From an uncultured Prevotella sp. (GTDB taxonomy: Bacteria > Bacteroidota > Bacteroidia > Bacteroidales > Bacteroidaceae), in contig CAJOCR010000004.1 in NCBI GenBank assembly GCA_905236755.1, positions 62,001 to 126,000 on the forward strand: a DNA stretch of 64,000 nucleotides, read 5' to 3'. Shown here piece by piece: positions 17,807-25,838 of the stretch. The position numbers and the translations under genes were made by a program. The notes under the pieces are model-generated. The model did not search any database and was not told the DNA's origin. It saw only the letters and a program-made list of their open reading frames with translations. The stretch's first letter is position 1. Each line of letters opens with the position of its first letter.

Positions 17807-19048
17807 TTATTTCCCTGCGTTTATAAACTTTGCAATGTCTTGAATAACGTTTTCTTCAACATGCTGATTTGGGCGAAGGGTGTCGTCGCTTGTTGCCATT
17901 CCTTCGTGGTTTATCTTGAAGAAGAGGTGGTTGAGTTTTGGATATCTCTTGAAAATCACGTTCTTATGGTCTTTTAATGCCGTTTTCCAGTTGTTGAAAT
18001 CTTCCATTGTTACATTATAGTCGCTCTCGCCTTGCATCACAAGCATAGGGATATTCAGTTTTCTGGCTGTTTCGGTAGGCGAATACTGGTTGTCGAAATC
18101 AAGATAGCCGGCAGGTAGCAAACTTAATTGTGTGTTTGCCATGTTTTCGATGTCTTTTTCGGCAATACCTAAGTATCTGATTTGCTCGTAAAGTGTGGTC
18201 TTTAGTTTTCTGGTGTTTCCAGCCCAAATAATTATTCCTTTAATCTTGTTACACTTTTCGGCAATTCGTGGAGCGAGTTGTCCGCCCAAGCTGTGTCCCA
18301 ATACGTATATTCTGTTGTTGTCAATTTCGTGCATCTGTGCAGCAAGTTCTACAGCAGCAACAGCATCGTTCACAGTTTCAGAATCATAGTCCTTTACGCT
18401 TGTGGCATCAACAAGAGAACGTTTGTTGTAGCGTATTACGGCAATGCCTTTTTCATTTAGTCCTTTTGATAAATCTCTGAAAGGAGCATTGGCACCAATA
18501 GTTTCATTCATGTCGTTGGCTCCTGAACCATGCACCAGAATTACTACAGGTAGTTTGCCTTTGCTGTCTTTTGGCAAAGAGAGGCGGGCTGGCAGTTCTG
18601 GTCCATCACTTTTTATAGTTATCTCTCTGTCGTTTTCATCTTTAGGAACAGTTATAGGCTTTTGTTCTGTAATCATATAGGTTTCTATAATGCCTTCCTG
18701 ATTTAGAACAATTGTGAACTTGGCTGTGTAATGTGCAAATGTAAGGTCACGACTGTAAATCTTGTATCCCTCTTGTTCTTCCTGTTTCCACATTCCTGTT
18801 TCCACAGGTTTGCCCAGAACTTGGTCGAGCATTGCAAATTGCTGTCTCAGATTGTCTGCCGTAAGCACCTGTTTCACCGTGCTCGACAGATGAGAATAAA
18901 TGCTATCAGATTTTCCGCTTGTATAGAAATCGAAGTATTTGTCGGGCAGTTCATACGTCTTGTTCACGTATTTCATTAAGTTTGTTTGTGCCTGTGTGGT
19001 AACAGCTGCAAATAGAGCTATGGCTAAGAAAAAAAGTTTCTTTTTCAT
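17807..19048 (-). CDS. secreted alpha/beta hydrolase (esterase) with DUF3887-like N-terminal domain
   Basis: The 413-residue protein has a signal peptide (ending TTQAQ). The first mature domain (about 25-110) has a DUF3887/Cif-like alpha+beta character. The C-terminal alpha/beta hydrolase domain has VILVHGSGANDMNETIG (oxyanion region), the nucleophile elbow GHSLGG, an Asp after MQGESDY and a His in KLNHLFF. It is most likely a periplasmic esterase or acyl hydrolase; the substrate is unknown. It is transcribed away from the thioredoxin/hydrolase fusion gene at 19256, and their -7 boxes (19082-19089 and 19103-19110) are back to back. Confidence 0.88.
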   Translation of the reverse strand: MKKKLFFLAIALFAAVTTQAQTNLMKYVNKTYELPDKYFDFYTSGKSDSIYSHLSSTVKQVLTADNLRQQFAMLDQVLGKPVETGMWKQEEQEGYKIYSRDLTFAHYTAKFTIVLNQEGIIETYMITEQKPITVPKDENDREITIKSDGPELPARLSLPKDSKGKLPVVILVHGSGANDMNETIGANAPFRDLSKGLNEKGIAVIRYNKRSLVDATSVKDYDSETVNDAVAAVELAAQMHEIDNNRIYVLGHSLGGQLAPRIAEKCNKIKGIIIWAGNTRKLKTTLYEQIRYLGIAEKDIENMANTQLSLLPAGYLDFDNQYSPTETARKLNIPMLVMQGESDYNVTMEDFNNWKTALKDHKNVIFKRYPKLNHLFFKINHEGMATSDDTLRPNQHVEENVIQDIAKFINAGK

Positions 19049-19081
19049 GTTTTTTAAATGGTTTTTATATAAAATGCGTTA

Positions 19082-19089
19082 CAAAGGTA
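19082..19089 (-). promoter_or_regulatory. -7 element of esterase gene
   Basis: TACCTTTG read leftward, about 35 bases before the start codon at 19048; divergent with the element at 19103. Confidence 0.5.
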
Positions 19090-19102
19090 ATGAAAAAATT
19101 AG

Positions 19103-19110
19103 TATCTTTG
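19103..19110 (+). promoter_or_regulatory. -7 element of thioredoxin/hydrolase fusion gene
   Basis: TATCTTTG followed by C. The resulting leader would be about 140 nt and would include an 11-bp period array at 19180-19222. Confidence 0.5.
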
Positions 19111-19255
19111 CAGATAAGCAAGGCAAATATTTCTGATAAAATATACATACAAATTGTGTCGCTTGCTCGTACAATGAGGCTTCGGGATGCCTTTTGGATG
19201 CCTTTAGGATGAGTTCGGGATGCTGATATTTGAAATTTTTTAATATATTATACAG

Positions 19256-20590
19256 ATGAAAAGAAGAATAGTATTGTCTTTGGCTCTTGCGGCAATGACA
19301 TTTGTTCCGATGAACGGCTTTGCTCAATGGGCGCCTCAAAAGGATTTTGATGATAAGTATGCAACAGAACTTGTGAAGCCGGGAACTAAGGCTCCAGATT
19401 TCAAGCTCAAGACTTCTGATGGAAAGAATCTCAAGTTGTCTAATTATAAAGGTAAGTATGTTGTGCTTGATTTCTGGGCTTCTTGGTGCCCAGACTGTCG
19501 TAAGGATATTCCTGAGGTACAGCGTATGTATAATAAGTTTCATGCCAAAGGCGTAGAGTTTATTGGTGTGTCGTTTGATACAAATAAGGACGCATGGGTT
19601 AATGCTCTGAAGAAATATGGTATTGTTTATCCACAGGTTAGCGAGTTGAAGAAAATGCGTGAGTCGGCTGTTGCACAAAGTTTTGGTGTGAAGTGGATTC
19701 CTTCTATGGTGCTTGTTAATCCAAAGGGCGAGGTTGAACTTTCAACTGTTCTCTCTTATAAGATGGAGAAGAAGCTCACCGAGCTTACTGCTTCTCAGAA
19801 CAGGCCTTTGGCTAATGTGTGTCAGGACGTTACTATTGATGGCGCCAAGGGCAAGTTGGCTGCTTATCTTGTAAAGCCTGAAGGCTTGAAGGAAGGTGAG
19901 AAAGCCCCTCTTGCAATACTTATGCATGGCTTCAGCGGAAACAAAGAAGGTCAGCTTGAAAAGCTTATTGCCGACTCTTTGCAGAAATATGGCGTTGGCT
20001 CTATTCGCTTTGATTTCAACGGTCATGGAAAGAGTGAAGGAAAGTTCTCTGAGATGACTGTTCCTAACGAGATTGAAGATGCCAAGAAGGTTTATGAGTA
20101 TGCTTGCTCTTTACCTTGGGTTGATAATACCAAGATAGCTATTGCCGGTCATTCTCAGGGTGGAGTAGTAACAAGTATGCTTGCTGGCGAACTTGGTGCA
20201 AGCAAGATAAAGGCTGCTGTGTTGTTGGCTCCAGCAGCCGTATTGCGCGATGATGCTATTCGTGGCGCTACTATGGGTGCACAATACGATCCGCTCGACC
20301 CTCCAGCTGAAGGCGTAAAGCTATATGGTAATCTTGTTCTCGGAGCCGATTACATTCGTACAGCCTTCTCTTTGCCTATTTATGAAACGGCTGCAAAATA
20401 TACAGGTCCAGCTTGTATTATTCACGGAACGGGCGATAAGGTAGTGCCTTACACCTATGGTGAGCGCTATCATGGAATATGGCCAAACAGCGAACTTCAT
20501 ATTCTCGACTTCTATGATCATGGGTTCTCTCAGAACGTGTATCATGCAGCCGAAATAGCATCCGATTTTATTATCCGAAGCGTGAAGTAA
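19256..20590 (+). CDS. exported thioredoxin-like / alpha-beta hydrolase fusion protein
   Basis: The 444-residue protein has three parts. Residues 1-24 are a signal peptide (ending GFAQ). About 40-175 is a TlpA/AhpC-TSA-type thioredoxin fold with the active site WCPDC (Cys78, Cys81) and a cis-Pro loop WIPSM. About 185-444 is an alpha/beta hydrolase with LMHGFSGNKEG, nucleophile GHSQGG (Ser300), an Asp in HGTGDKVVP (near 394) and His422 in YDHGFSQ. Both halves keep their catalytic residues. The hydrolase part resembles feruloyl-esterase-like or acyl-peptidase-like serine hydrolases. Why a disulfide reductase is joined to it is not known. It is a single-gene unit, closed by a terminator. Confidence 0.9.
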   Translation: MKRRIVLSLALAAMTFVPMNGFAQWAPQKDFDDKYATELVKPGTKAPDFKLKTSDGKNLKLSNYKGKYVVLDFWASWCPDCRKDIPEVQRMYNKFHAKGVEFIGVSFDTNKDAWVNALKKYGIVYPQVSELKKMRESAVAQSFGVKWIPSMVLVNPKGEVELSTVLSYKMEKKLTELTASQNRPLANVCQDVTIDGAKGKLAAYLVKPEGLKEGEKAPLAILMHGFSGNKEGQLEKLIADSLQKYGVGSIRFDFNGHGKSEGKFSEMTVPNEIEDAKKVYEYACSLPWVDNTKIAIAGHSQGGVVTSMLAGELGASKIKAAVLLAPAAVLRDDAIRGATMGAQYDPLDPPAEGVKLYGNLVLGADYIRTAFSLPIYETAAKYTGPACIIHGTGDKVVPYTYGERYHGIWPNSELHILDFYDHGFSQNVYHAAEIASDFIIRSVK

Positions 20591-20597
20591 GCCTATA

Positions 20598-20640
20598 AGA
20601 AAAATGCCTGTTTGAATAATTGTTCAAGCAGGCATTTTTT
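20598..20640 (+). terminator. rho-independent terminator of fusion gene
   Basis: The stem AAATGCCTG-TTGAA / TTCAA-CAGGCATTT, with unpaired bases in the middle, is followed by six T. Confidence 0.85.
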
Positions 20641-20652
20641 CTTGAATGTTTT

Positions 20653-20683
20653 TTTGCAGAAACATTTTTATTTAGTATATTTG
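20653..20683 (+). promoter_or_regulatory. promoter of lplA-gcv-lpd operon
   Basis: TTTG at 20653-20656, a 19-bp spacer and TATATTTG at 20676-20683. Leader about 38 nt; no glycine riboswitch-like structure fits in it. Confidence 0.75.
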
Positions 20684-20725
20684 CAATCAAAGTCATAAAA
20701 AACAATAGTTTACTACTAACCTATT

Positions 20726-21433
20726 ATGGTGTATATCGACTTACCAGAAAAACAACCCCGACTCCTGTCATTCTATTTGGCTATGGAGGAATATGTAGCT
20801 CGCTATTTGCCTATTGATGATGCTTTCTTCATGTGGCAGGTTGAGCCAACGGCTATCTTTGGCCGCAATCAGGTGGTGGAGAACGAGGTGAATATAGAAT
20901 ACTGTAGAGAGCATAATATAAGAACTTATCGAAGAAAGAGCGGTGGCGGATGTGTGTATGCCGATATGTCGAATGTGATGCTTAGCGTTATCACTCGCGA
21001 AGGCAATATTGATGAGATTTTCTCTGATTATCTCAGTTTGCTTGCCAAGGCCTTGCAGCAGTTAGGCTTTCAGGCAAAGCAAAACGACCACAACGACATC
21101 ATGCTCGATGGACGAAAGATTTCGGGTAATGCTATCTATCATCTTCCAGGAAGAACCATAGCTCATGGCACCTTGCTCTACGATACAGATATGGAGAACA
21201 TGCTTCATGCTATTACTCCACCTCATGAAAAACTGGCACGAAACGGAGTTAAGAGCGTGCGGCAACGGGTAGCCTTGCTGAAAGACTATACCTCTCTCTC
21301 GTTAGACGAGATAAAGACTGGCTTGAGGAAAGGCATCTGCAACAGTACATTAATGCTTGAACCCTCGGATATAGAAAAAATCGAGGCGATAGCAAAAGAA
21401 TATGAAAGTCCTGAATTTATATACTCAAAATAA
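20726..21433 (+). CDS. lplA: lipoate-protein ligase A
   Basis: LplA attaches lipoate to the swinging-arm lysine of lipoyl domains. The 235-residue protein has the LplA/LipB-fold hallmarks: RRKSGGGCVYAD (lipoate/adenylate loop), the catalytic-lysine region DIMLDGRKISGNAIYH and HGTLLYD. It lacks the large C-terminal accessory domain of the E. coli enzyme, as many Bacteroidota ligases do. It is the first gene of the glycine cleavage operon, ending 9 bp before gcvT, so its main client is probably GcvH encoded two genes downstream. That is inference from context. Confidence 0.93.
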   Translation: MVYIDLPEKQPRLLSFYLAMEEYVARYLPIDDAFFMWQVEPTAIFGRNQVVENEVNIEYCREHNIRTYRRKSGGGCVYADMSNVMLSVITREGNIDEIFSDYLSLLAKALQQLGFQAKQNDHNDIMLDGRKISGNAIYHLPGRTIAHGTLLYDTDMENMLHAITPPHEKLARNGVKSVRQRVALLKDYTSLSLDEIKTGLRKGICNSTLMLEPSDIEKIEAIAKEYESPEFIYSK

Positions 21434-21442
21434 TACTGACCT

Positions 21443-22528
21443 ATGAACAAAAGAACCTGTCTATATGACAAACACGAAGCTCTTGGAGCCTTGATATCGC
21501 CTTTTGGCGGTTTCGATATGCCTATACAATATACGTCTATCATGGAAGAGCATCATGCCGTGCGCCAACATTGTGGCGTGTTTGATGTGTCGCACATGGG
21601 CGAGGTGTATGTTACGGGCGATGAGGCTGAGAAATATGTTAATCACATTTTTACCAACGATATTACCGATGCACCAATAGGCAAGATATACTATGGTATG
21701 ATGTGTTATCCCGATGGAGGAACCGTTGACGACCTGCTGGTTTACAAGATGGGCGAAAAAGAATTTTTCATAGTTATTAATGCTGCTAACATAGACAAGG
21801 ATGTGGAATGGATGCGCCACAATGCTGAAGGCTTTCAGGTGGCTATAGACCATTGCTCTGACTACTATGGACAGCTGGCTGTTCAAGGTCCAGAGGCTGA
21901 GGCTGTGGTTGAACAGGTGCTTGGATTGCCTTGCAAGGAACTCTCTTTCTATACCGTAAAGACTATTGATGTTGCTGGCGAAACTGTTATTGTTAGCCGT
22001 ACTGGATATACTGGTGAAGATGGCTTTGAAATATACGGTTCTCACGAGTTCATCCGTGACCAATGGGACAAGCTTATGGCTTCTGGTCGGTGCAAGCCTT
22101 GTGGACTAGGCTGTCGCGACACCTTGCGCTTTGAGGTGGGCTTGCCTTTATATGGTGATGAACTCTCGGCAGATATTACGCCTGTAATGGCTGGCTTGAG
22201 CATGTTTGTGAAGTTTGATAAGCCAGAGTTTATTGGAAAAGACGCTCTGTTGAAGCAAAAGACCGAAGGCGTAGAGAAATGTCTGCGTGGAATAGAACTC
22301 GAAGACAAAGCAGTTCCTCGTCACGGGTATGCTGTTCTTAAAGACGGAAAGGAAGTTGGCGAGGTAACCACAGGCTATCGTTTGCTTTCTGTTGAAAAGA
22401 GTTGTGCTGTAGCCTTAGTTGAATCTTCTTTGAAGTTAGGCGATAAGGTGGAAGTGCAGATAAGAAAGAAAACATTCCCGGGAACTATCGTGAAGAAGAA
22501 ATTCTACGATAAGCATTATAAGAAATAA
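21443..22528 (+). CDS. gcvT: glycine cleavage system aminomethyltransferase (T protein)
   Basis: GcvT releases ammonia from the aminomethyl-lipoyl arm of GcvH and gives the methylene group to tetrahydrofolate. The 361-residue protein shows the family's folate-binding fold: GGFDMPIQY, VFDVSHMGEV, the conserved SRTGYTGEDGFEIY segment and the CGLGCRDTLRFEVGLPLYG region. It is cytosolic, of standard length, and lies in the operon between lplA and gcvH. The gap to gcvH (79 bp) contains a GC-rich CCTCTCC hairpin, which might dampen but evidently need not stop transcription. Confidence 0.98.
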   Translation: MNKRTCLYDKHEALGALISPFGGFDMPIQYTSIMEEHHAVRQHCGVFDVSHMGEVYVTGDEAEKYVNHIFTNDITDAPIGKIYYGMMCYPDGGTVDDLLVYKMGEKEFFIVINAANIDKDVEWMRHNAEGFQVAIDHCSDYYGQLAVQGPEAEAVVEQVLGLPCKELSFYTVKTIDVAGETVIVSRTGYTGEDGFEIYGSHEFIRDQWDKLMASGRCKPCGLGCRDTLRFEVGLPLYGDELSADITPVMAGLSMFVKFDKPEFIGKDALLKQKTEGVEKCLRGIELEDKAVPRHGYAVLKDGKEVGEVTTGYRLLSVEKSCAVALVESSLKLGDKVEVQIRKKTFPGTIVKKKFYDKHYKK

Positions 22529-22530
22529 GC

Positions 22531-22564
22531 AGCCTCTCCCCAGCCCTCTCCAAAGGGAGAGGGT
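22531..22564. repeat. GC-rich CCTCTCC hairpin repeat inside the gcv operon
   Basis: CCCTCTCC-aaa-GGGAGAGGG forms a strong stem, preceded by another CCTCTCCCC. It belongs to a family found in at least six gaps of this window. Confidence 0.7.
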
Positions 22565-22607
22565 ACATTTATAGAAAACATTTTCAATAACTAATAACGA
22601 GAAAAAT

Positions 22608-22991
22608 ATGGCAAAAGTAATTGAAGGACTCTATTATAGCGAGAGCCACGAGTATGTAAAGGTTGAAGGCGAGTATGGTTATATTGGCATTACTGATTAT
22701 GCTCAGCATGAGTTGGGTAATGTGGTGTATGTTGATATGCCTGAAGTAGATGATGAAGTATCAGCAGGCGAGGAGTTTGGAGCTGTAGAAAGTGTGAAGG
22801 CTGCCAGCGACCTCATGTCGCCTGTCAGTGGTACTGTTGTAGAGGTGAACGAGGCTCTTGAAGACGAGCCAGAACTCGTGAACAAAGACGCATTCGAAAA
22901 CTGGATTATCAAGGTGAAGCTCGATGACAAGAGCGAACTTGATGATTTGATGGATGCTGCTGCATATGCATCGTTTACGGAGAAATCTTGA
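22608..22991 (+). CDS. gcvH: glycine cleavage system H protein
   Basis: GcvH is the lipoyl carrier of the complex. The 127-residue protein has the biotinyl/lipoyl-like hammerhead fold with the lipoylation site in GAVESVKAASDLMSPVSG (Lys of SVKA). It is a complete, typical-length copy starting at the ATG at 22608. It is flanked by gcvT and gcvPA in the operon, with the ligase LplA at the operon head as its likely modifying enzyme. Confidence 0.98.
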   Translation: MAKVIEGLYYSESHEYVKVEGEYGYIGITDYAQHELGNVVYVDMPEVDDEVSAGEEFGAVESVKAASDLMSPVSGTVVEVNEALEDEPELVNKDAFENWIIKVKLDDKSELDDLMDAAAYASFTEKS

Positions 22992-23016
22992 TGAATTCAC
23001 CTTAACCTTTTAATCT

Positions 23017-24363
23017 ATGTATAAGTATTTTCCCCATACCGAGGAAGAGATAGCCGAGATGCTTAGGAAGATTGGCGTGAAGAGTCTTGACGATCTTTAT
23101 GCCGATATTCCAAAGAGCATGCGTTTCAAGGGTGATTACGAGTTGCCCGACTCTATGAGCGAACTTGAAATACGCAGGGTGTTCGATGTTCTCGGTAATA
23201 TGAACGACCAGCTTGTATGCTTTGCTGGAGCTGGTATATACGACCATTACACGCCTTCTGTTGTACCTAATCTTATAGAGCGTTCTGAGTTTCTGACAAG
23301 CTACACCCCTTATCAGGCTGAAATATCGCAAGGCACTCTGCATTATATCTTTGAATATCAGAGCATGATGACCGAACTCACAGGTATGGATGTGTCGAAT
23401 GCGTCAATGTATGATGGTGCAACAGCTACAGCCGAGGCTATGCTTATGGCTTACAACAATAATAAGAAAGCTGAAAAGGTTCTTATTAGTGAAACTGTTG
23501 ACCCAAAGGTGCGTCGTGTTGTTGAGACTTATGCCAAATATCATGGAGTGCGCATAGTTTCTATTTCGGAAAAAGAAGGCGTTACCGACCGTGAAGACTT
23601 GCATAAGTTGCTTTCGCAAGGCGATGTGGCTGGAGTTATTGTGCAGTCGCCTAACTACTATGGTATAATAGAAGACTATACTGGTTTTGCTGACGCTTGT
23701 CATGACCAGAAAGCTCTTTTCATCATGAACAGTATAGCTGCCGACTTGGCTATATTGAAAACCCCGAAAGAGTGGGGGGCTGATATAGCTGTTGGCGATG
23801 GACAGTCGTTGGGCATTCCTATGACTTTCGGCGGACCTTCTATTGGATATATGTGTGTTACCGAGAAGCTAATGCGAAAGATGCCCGGACGTATTGTTGG
23901 CATGACTAAAGATGCTGAAGGAAAACGGGTTTTCGTGCTTACATTGCAGGCTCGTGAACAGCATATCCGTAGGCAGAAAGCCACATCAAACATCTGTTCT
24001 AACGAGAGTCTTATGGCTTTGTTTGTTACTATATATATGTCGCTTATGGGCAAACAAGGTCTTAAGGAAGCTGCAGAACAGTCTTATGCCGGCGCTCATT
24101 ATCTGCAGCAACGACTGCTTGAAACGGGGCGTTTCACGCCAACATATAATCAGCCTTTCTTTAATGAGTTCTGCGTTGATTATCATGGTGATGTGGCTGC
24201 CTTGCAACAGGCATGTATAGAACAAGGGTTTCTTGCTGGCGTGAAGGTGGGAAGCAACACCTTGATGTTTGCTGTTACAGAAAAGCGAACTATTTTTGAG
24301 ATAGACAAGCTTTTGGAAACTATCCAGGATGTTATTAAAACACAGAAAGGAGGCAAGCGATGA
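23017..24363 (+). CDS. gcvPA: glycine dehydrogenase (decarboxylating) subunit 1
   Basis: This is the alpha half of the P protein, which with GcvPB forms the PLP-dependent glycine decarboxylase. The 448-residue sequence opens with the family's MYKYFPHTEEEIAEML-type start and has the aminotransferase class V-like fold (YDGATATAEAM, GDGQSLGIPMTFGGPSIGYM). The PLP lysine is in the other subunit. Its stop overlaps the gcvPB start (ATGA), which suggests coupled translation. The two-gene arrangement is normal in Bacteroidota and many Firmicutes and is not a frameshift. Confidence 0.97.
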   Translation: MYKYFPHTEEEIAEMLRKIGVKSLDDLYADIPKSMRFKGDYELPDSMSELEIRRVFDVLGNMNDQLVCFAGAGIYDHYTPSVVPNLIERSEFLTSYTPYQAEISQGTLHYIFEYQSMMTELTGMDVSNASMYDGATATAEAMLMAYNNNKKAEKVLISETVDPKVRRVVETYAKYHGVRIVSISEKEGVTDREDLHKLLSQGDVAGVIVQSPNYYGIIEDYTGFADACHDQKALFIMNSIAADLAILKTPKEWGADIAVGDGQSLGIPMTFGGPSIGYMCVTEKLMRKMPGRIVGMTKDAEGKRVFVLTLQAREQHIRRQKATSNICSNESLMALFVTIYMSLMGKQGLKEAAEQSYAGAHYLQQRLLETGRFTPTYNQPFFNEFCVDYHGDVAALQQACIEQGFLAGVKVGSNTLMFAVTEKRTIFEIDKLLETIQDVIKTQKGGKR

Positions 24364-25838
24364 ACAACATGTTATATGGGAAACTGATTTTTGAGCTTTC
24401 GCATAAAGGACGCATAGGTTATTCTCTTTCTGAGAATGAATACGAGGGCTTTTCAACAGCCGATATCCCTGATTATCTGCGTCGTGCAGAAGATGCGGCT
24501 CTTCCTGAATGTGACGAGATGACTGTTGTGCGCCATTATACTAATCATAGCGCAAATAACTTTGGTGTGAACAACGGGTTCTATCCGTTGGGCTCGTGCA
24601 CCATGAAATATAATCCTGTTATTAATGAGGAAGTGGCTGCCTTGCGTGCTTTTGCCGATCTTCACCCTTTGCAGCCTGCTGAAACTTGTCAGGGCGCACT
24701 CGAGGTTTATTACAATCTTCAGCTCTGGCTGTCGGCATTAACAGGTATGAGTGAGTTTACTTTAAACCCTTGTGCCGGTGCTCATGGAGAGCTTACTGGT
24801 TTGATGACTATCAGGGCTTACCACAAGAGTCGTCATGATGATAAGCGCACAAAGGTTATCATTCCTGATTCGGCTCATGGCACCAATCCTGCTTCGGCTG
24901 CTGTGTGTGGTCTCGAAGTTGTTGAGGTGAAGTCAACTCCAGAAGGATTGGTTGATGTGAACGATCTGAAACCTCTTCTGGGCGATGATGTTGCAGCTAT
25001 GATGATGACCAATCCTAATACTCTTGGATTGTTTGAAAAGGAGATTCCTGAGATTGCCCGTCTTGTTCACGAATGTGGAGGACTTATGTATTATGATGGT
25101 GCTAACCTCAACCCATTGTTGGGCGAATGTAGGCCTGGCGATATGGGTTTTGATGTGCTGCACGTTAATCTGCATAAGACATTCTCTACACCACATGGTG
25201 GCGGCGGTCCAGGAAGTGGTCCTGTAGGTGTTCGTCCTGGTTTGGAATCATTTTTGCCTACTCCTCGTGTTGTGCTTGATGAAGATACAAATTATCTTTA
25301 TGTTGAGACAGACGATTTTGGAAAATCGTTGGGTTCAGTAGGCTCTTTCTTTGGTAATTTTGGAGTTGTCTTGCGTGCTATCACGTATATTCTGTCATTA
25401 GGAAGTGAGAATATAAAAAAGGTAGGTGCGCTTGCAACTTTGAATGCCAACTATATCAAGGAATGTCTGAAAGACGATTACGAACTGCCTATTGACGGAT
25501 TGTGCAAGCATGAGTTTGTTTTCAACGGATTGAAGGATAAGTCAACGGGAGTAACAACTATGGATGTTGCTAAGCGTCTGCTTGATTACGGTTATCATGC
25601 TCCTACTATTTATTTCCCTCTTTTGTTCCACGAGGCTTTGATGATTGAGCCTACCGAGAACGAGAGTAAGGAAACGTTGGATGCCTTTATTGAGGTTATG
25701 CATAAGATAGCTGAAGAGGCTCGCACTAATCCTGAGTTGGTGAAGACTGCTCCTCATAACACCCCAATCAAGCGTGTTGATGATGTGCTGGCAGCCAAGC
25801 ATCCGGTATTGACGTATAAACAGTATGCAGAAAGCTGA
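24360..25838 (+). CDS. gcvPB: glycine dehydrogenase (decarboxylating) subunit 2
   Basis: This is the beta half of the P protein and carries the PLP Schiff-base lysine in the segment HVNLHKTFSTPHGGGGPGSGPVG. The 492-residue protein has FYPLGSCTMKYNP and PCAGAHGELTGL motifs typical of the subunit. It overlaps gcvPA by 4 bp and the following lpd gene by 14 bp, so three genes are translationally coupled. Normal length, no missing catalytic residues. Confidence 0.97.
   Translation: MNNMLYGKLIFELSHKGRIGYSLSENEYEGFSTADIPDYLRRAEDAALPECDEMTVVRHYTNHSANNFGVNNGFYPLGSCTMKYNPVINEEVAALRAFADLHPLQPAETCQGALEVYYNLQLWLSALTGMSEFTLNPCAGAHGELTGLMTIRAYHKSRHDDKRTKVIIPDSAHGTNPASAAVCGLEVVEVKSTPEGLVDVNDLKPLLGDDVAAMMMTNPNTLGLFEKEIPEIARLVHECGGLMYYDGANLNPLLGECRPGDMGFDVLHVNLHKTFSTPHGGGGPGSGPVGVRPGLESFLPTPRVVLDEDTNYLYVETDDFGKSLGSVGSFFGNFGVVLRAITYILSLGSENIKKVGALATLNANYIKECLKDDYELPIDGLCKHEFVFNGLKDKSTGVTTMDVAKRLLDYGYHAPTIYFPLLFHEALMIEPTENESKETLDAFIEVMHKIAEEARTNPELVKTAPHNTPIKRVDDVLAAKHPVLTYKQYAES

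Noticed and set aside
23017-25838. Frameshifted gcvP
   Set aside because: Two-subunit GcvP with a 4-bp ATGA overlap is a known natural arrangement.
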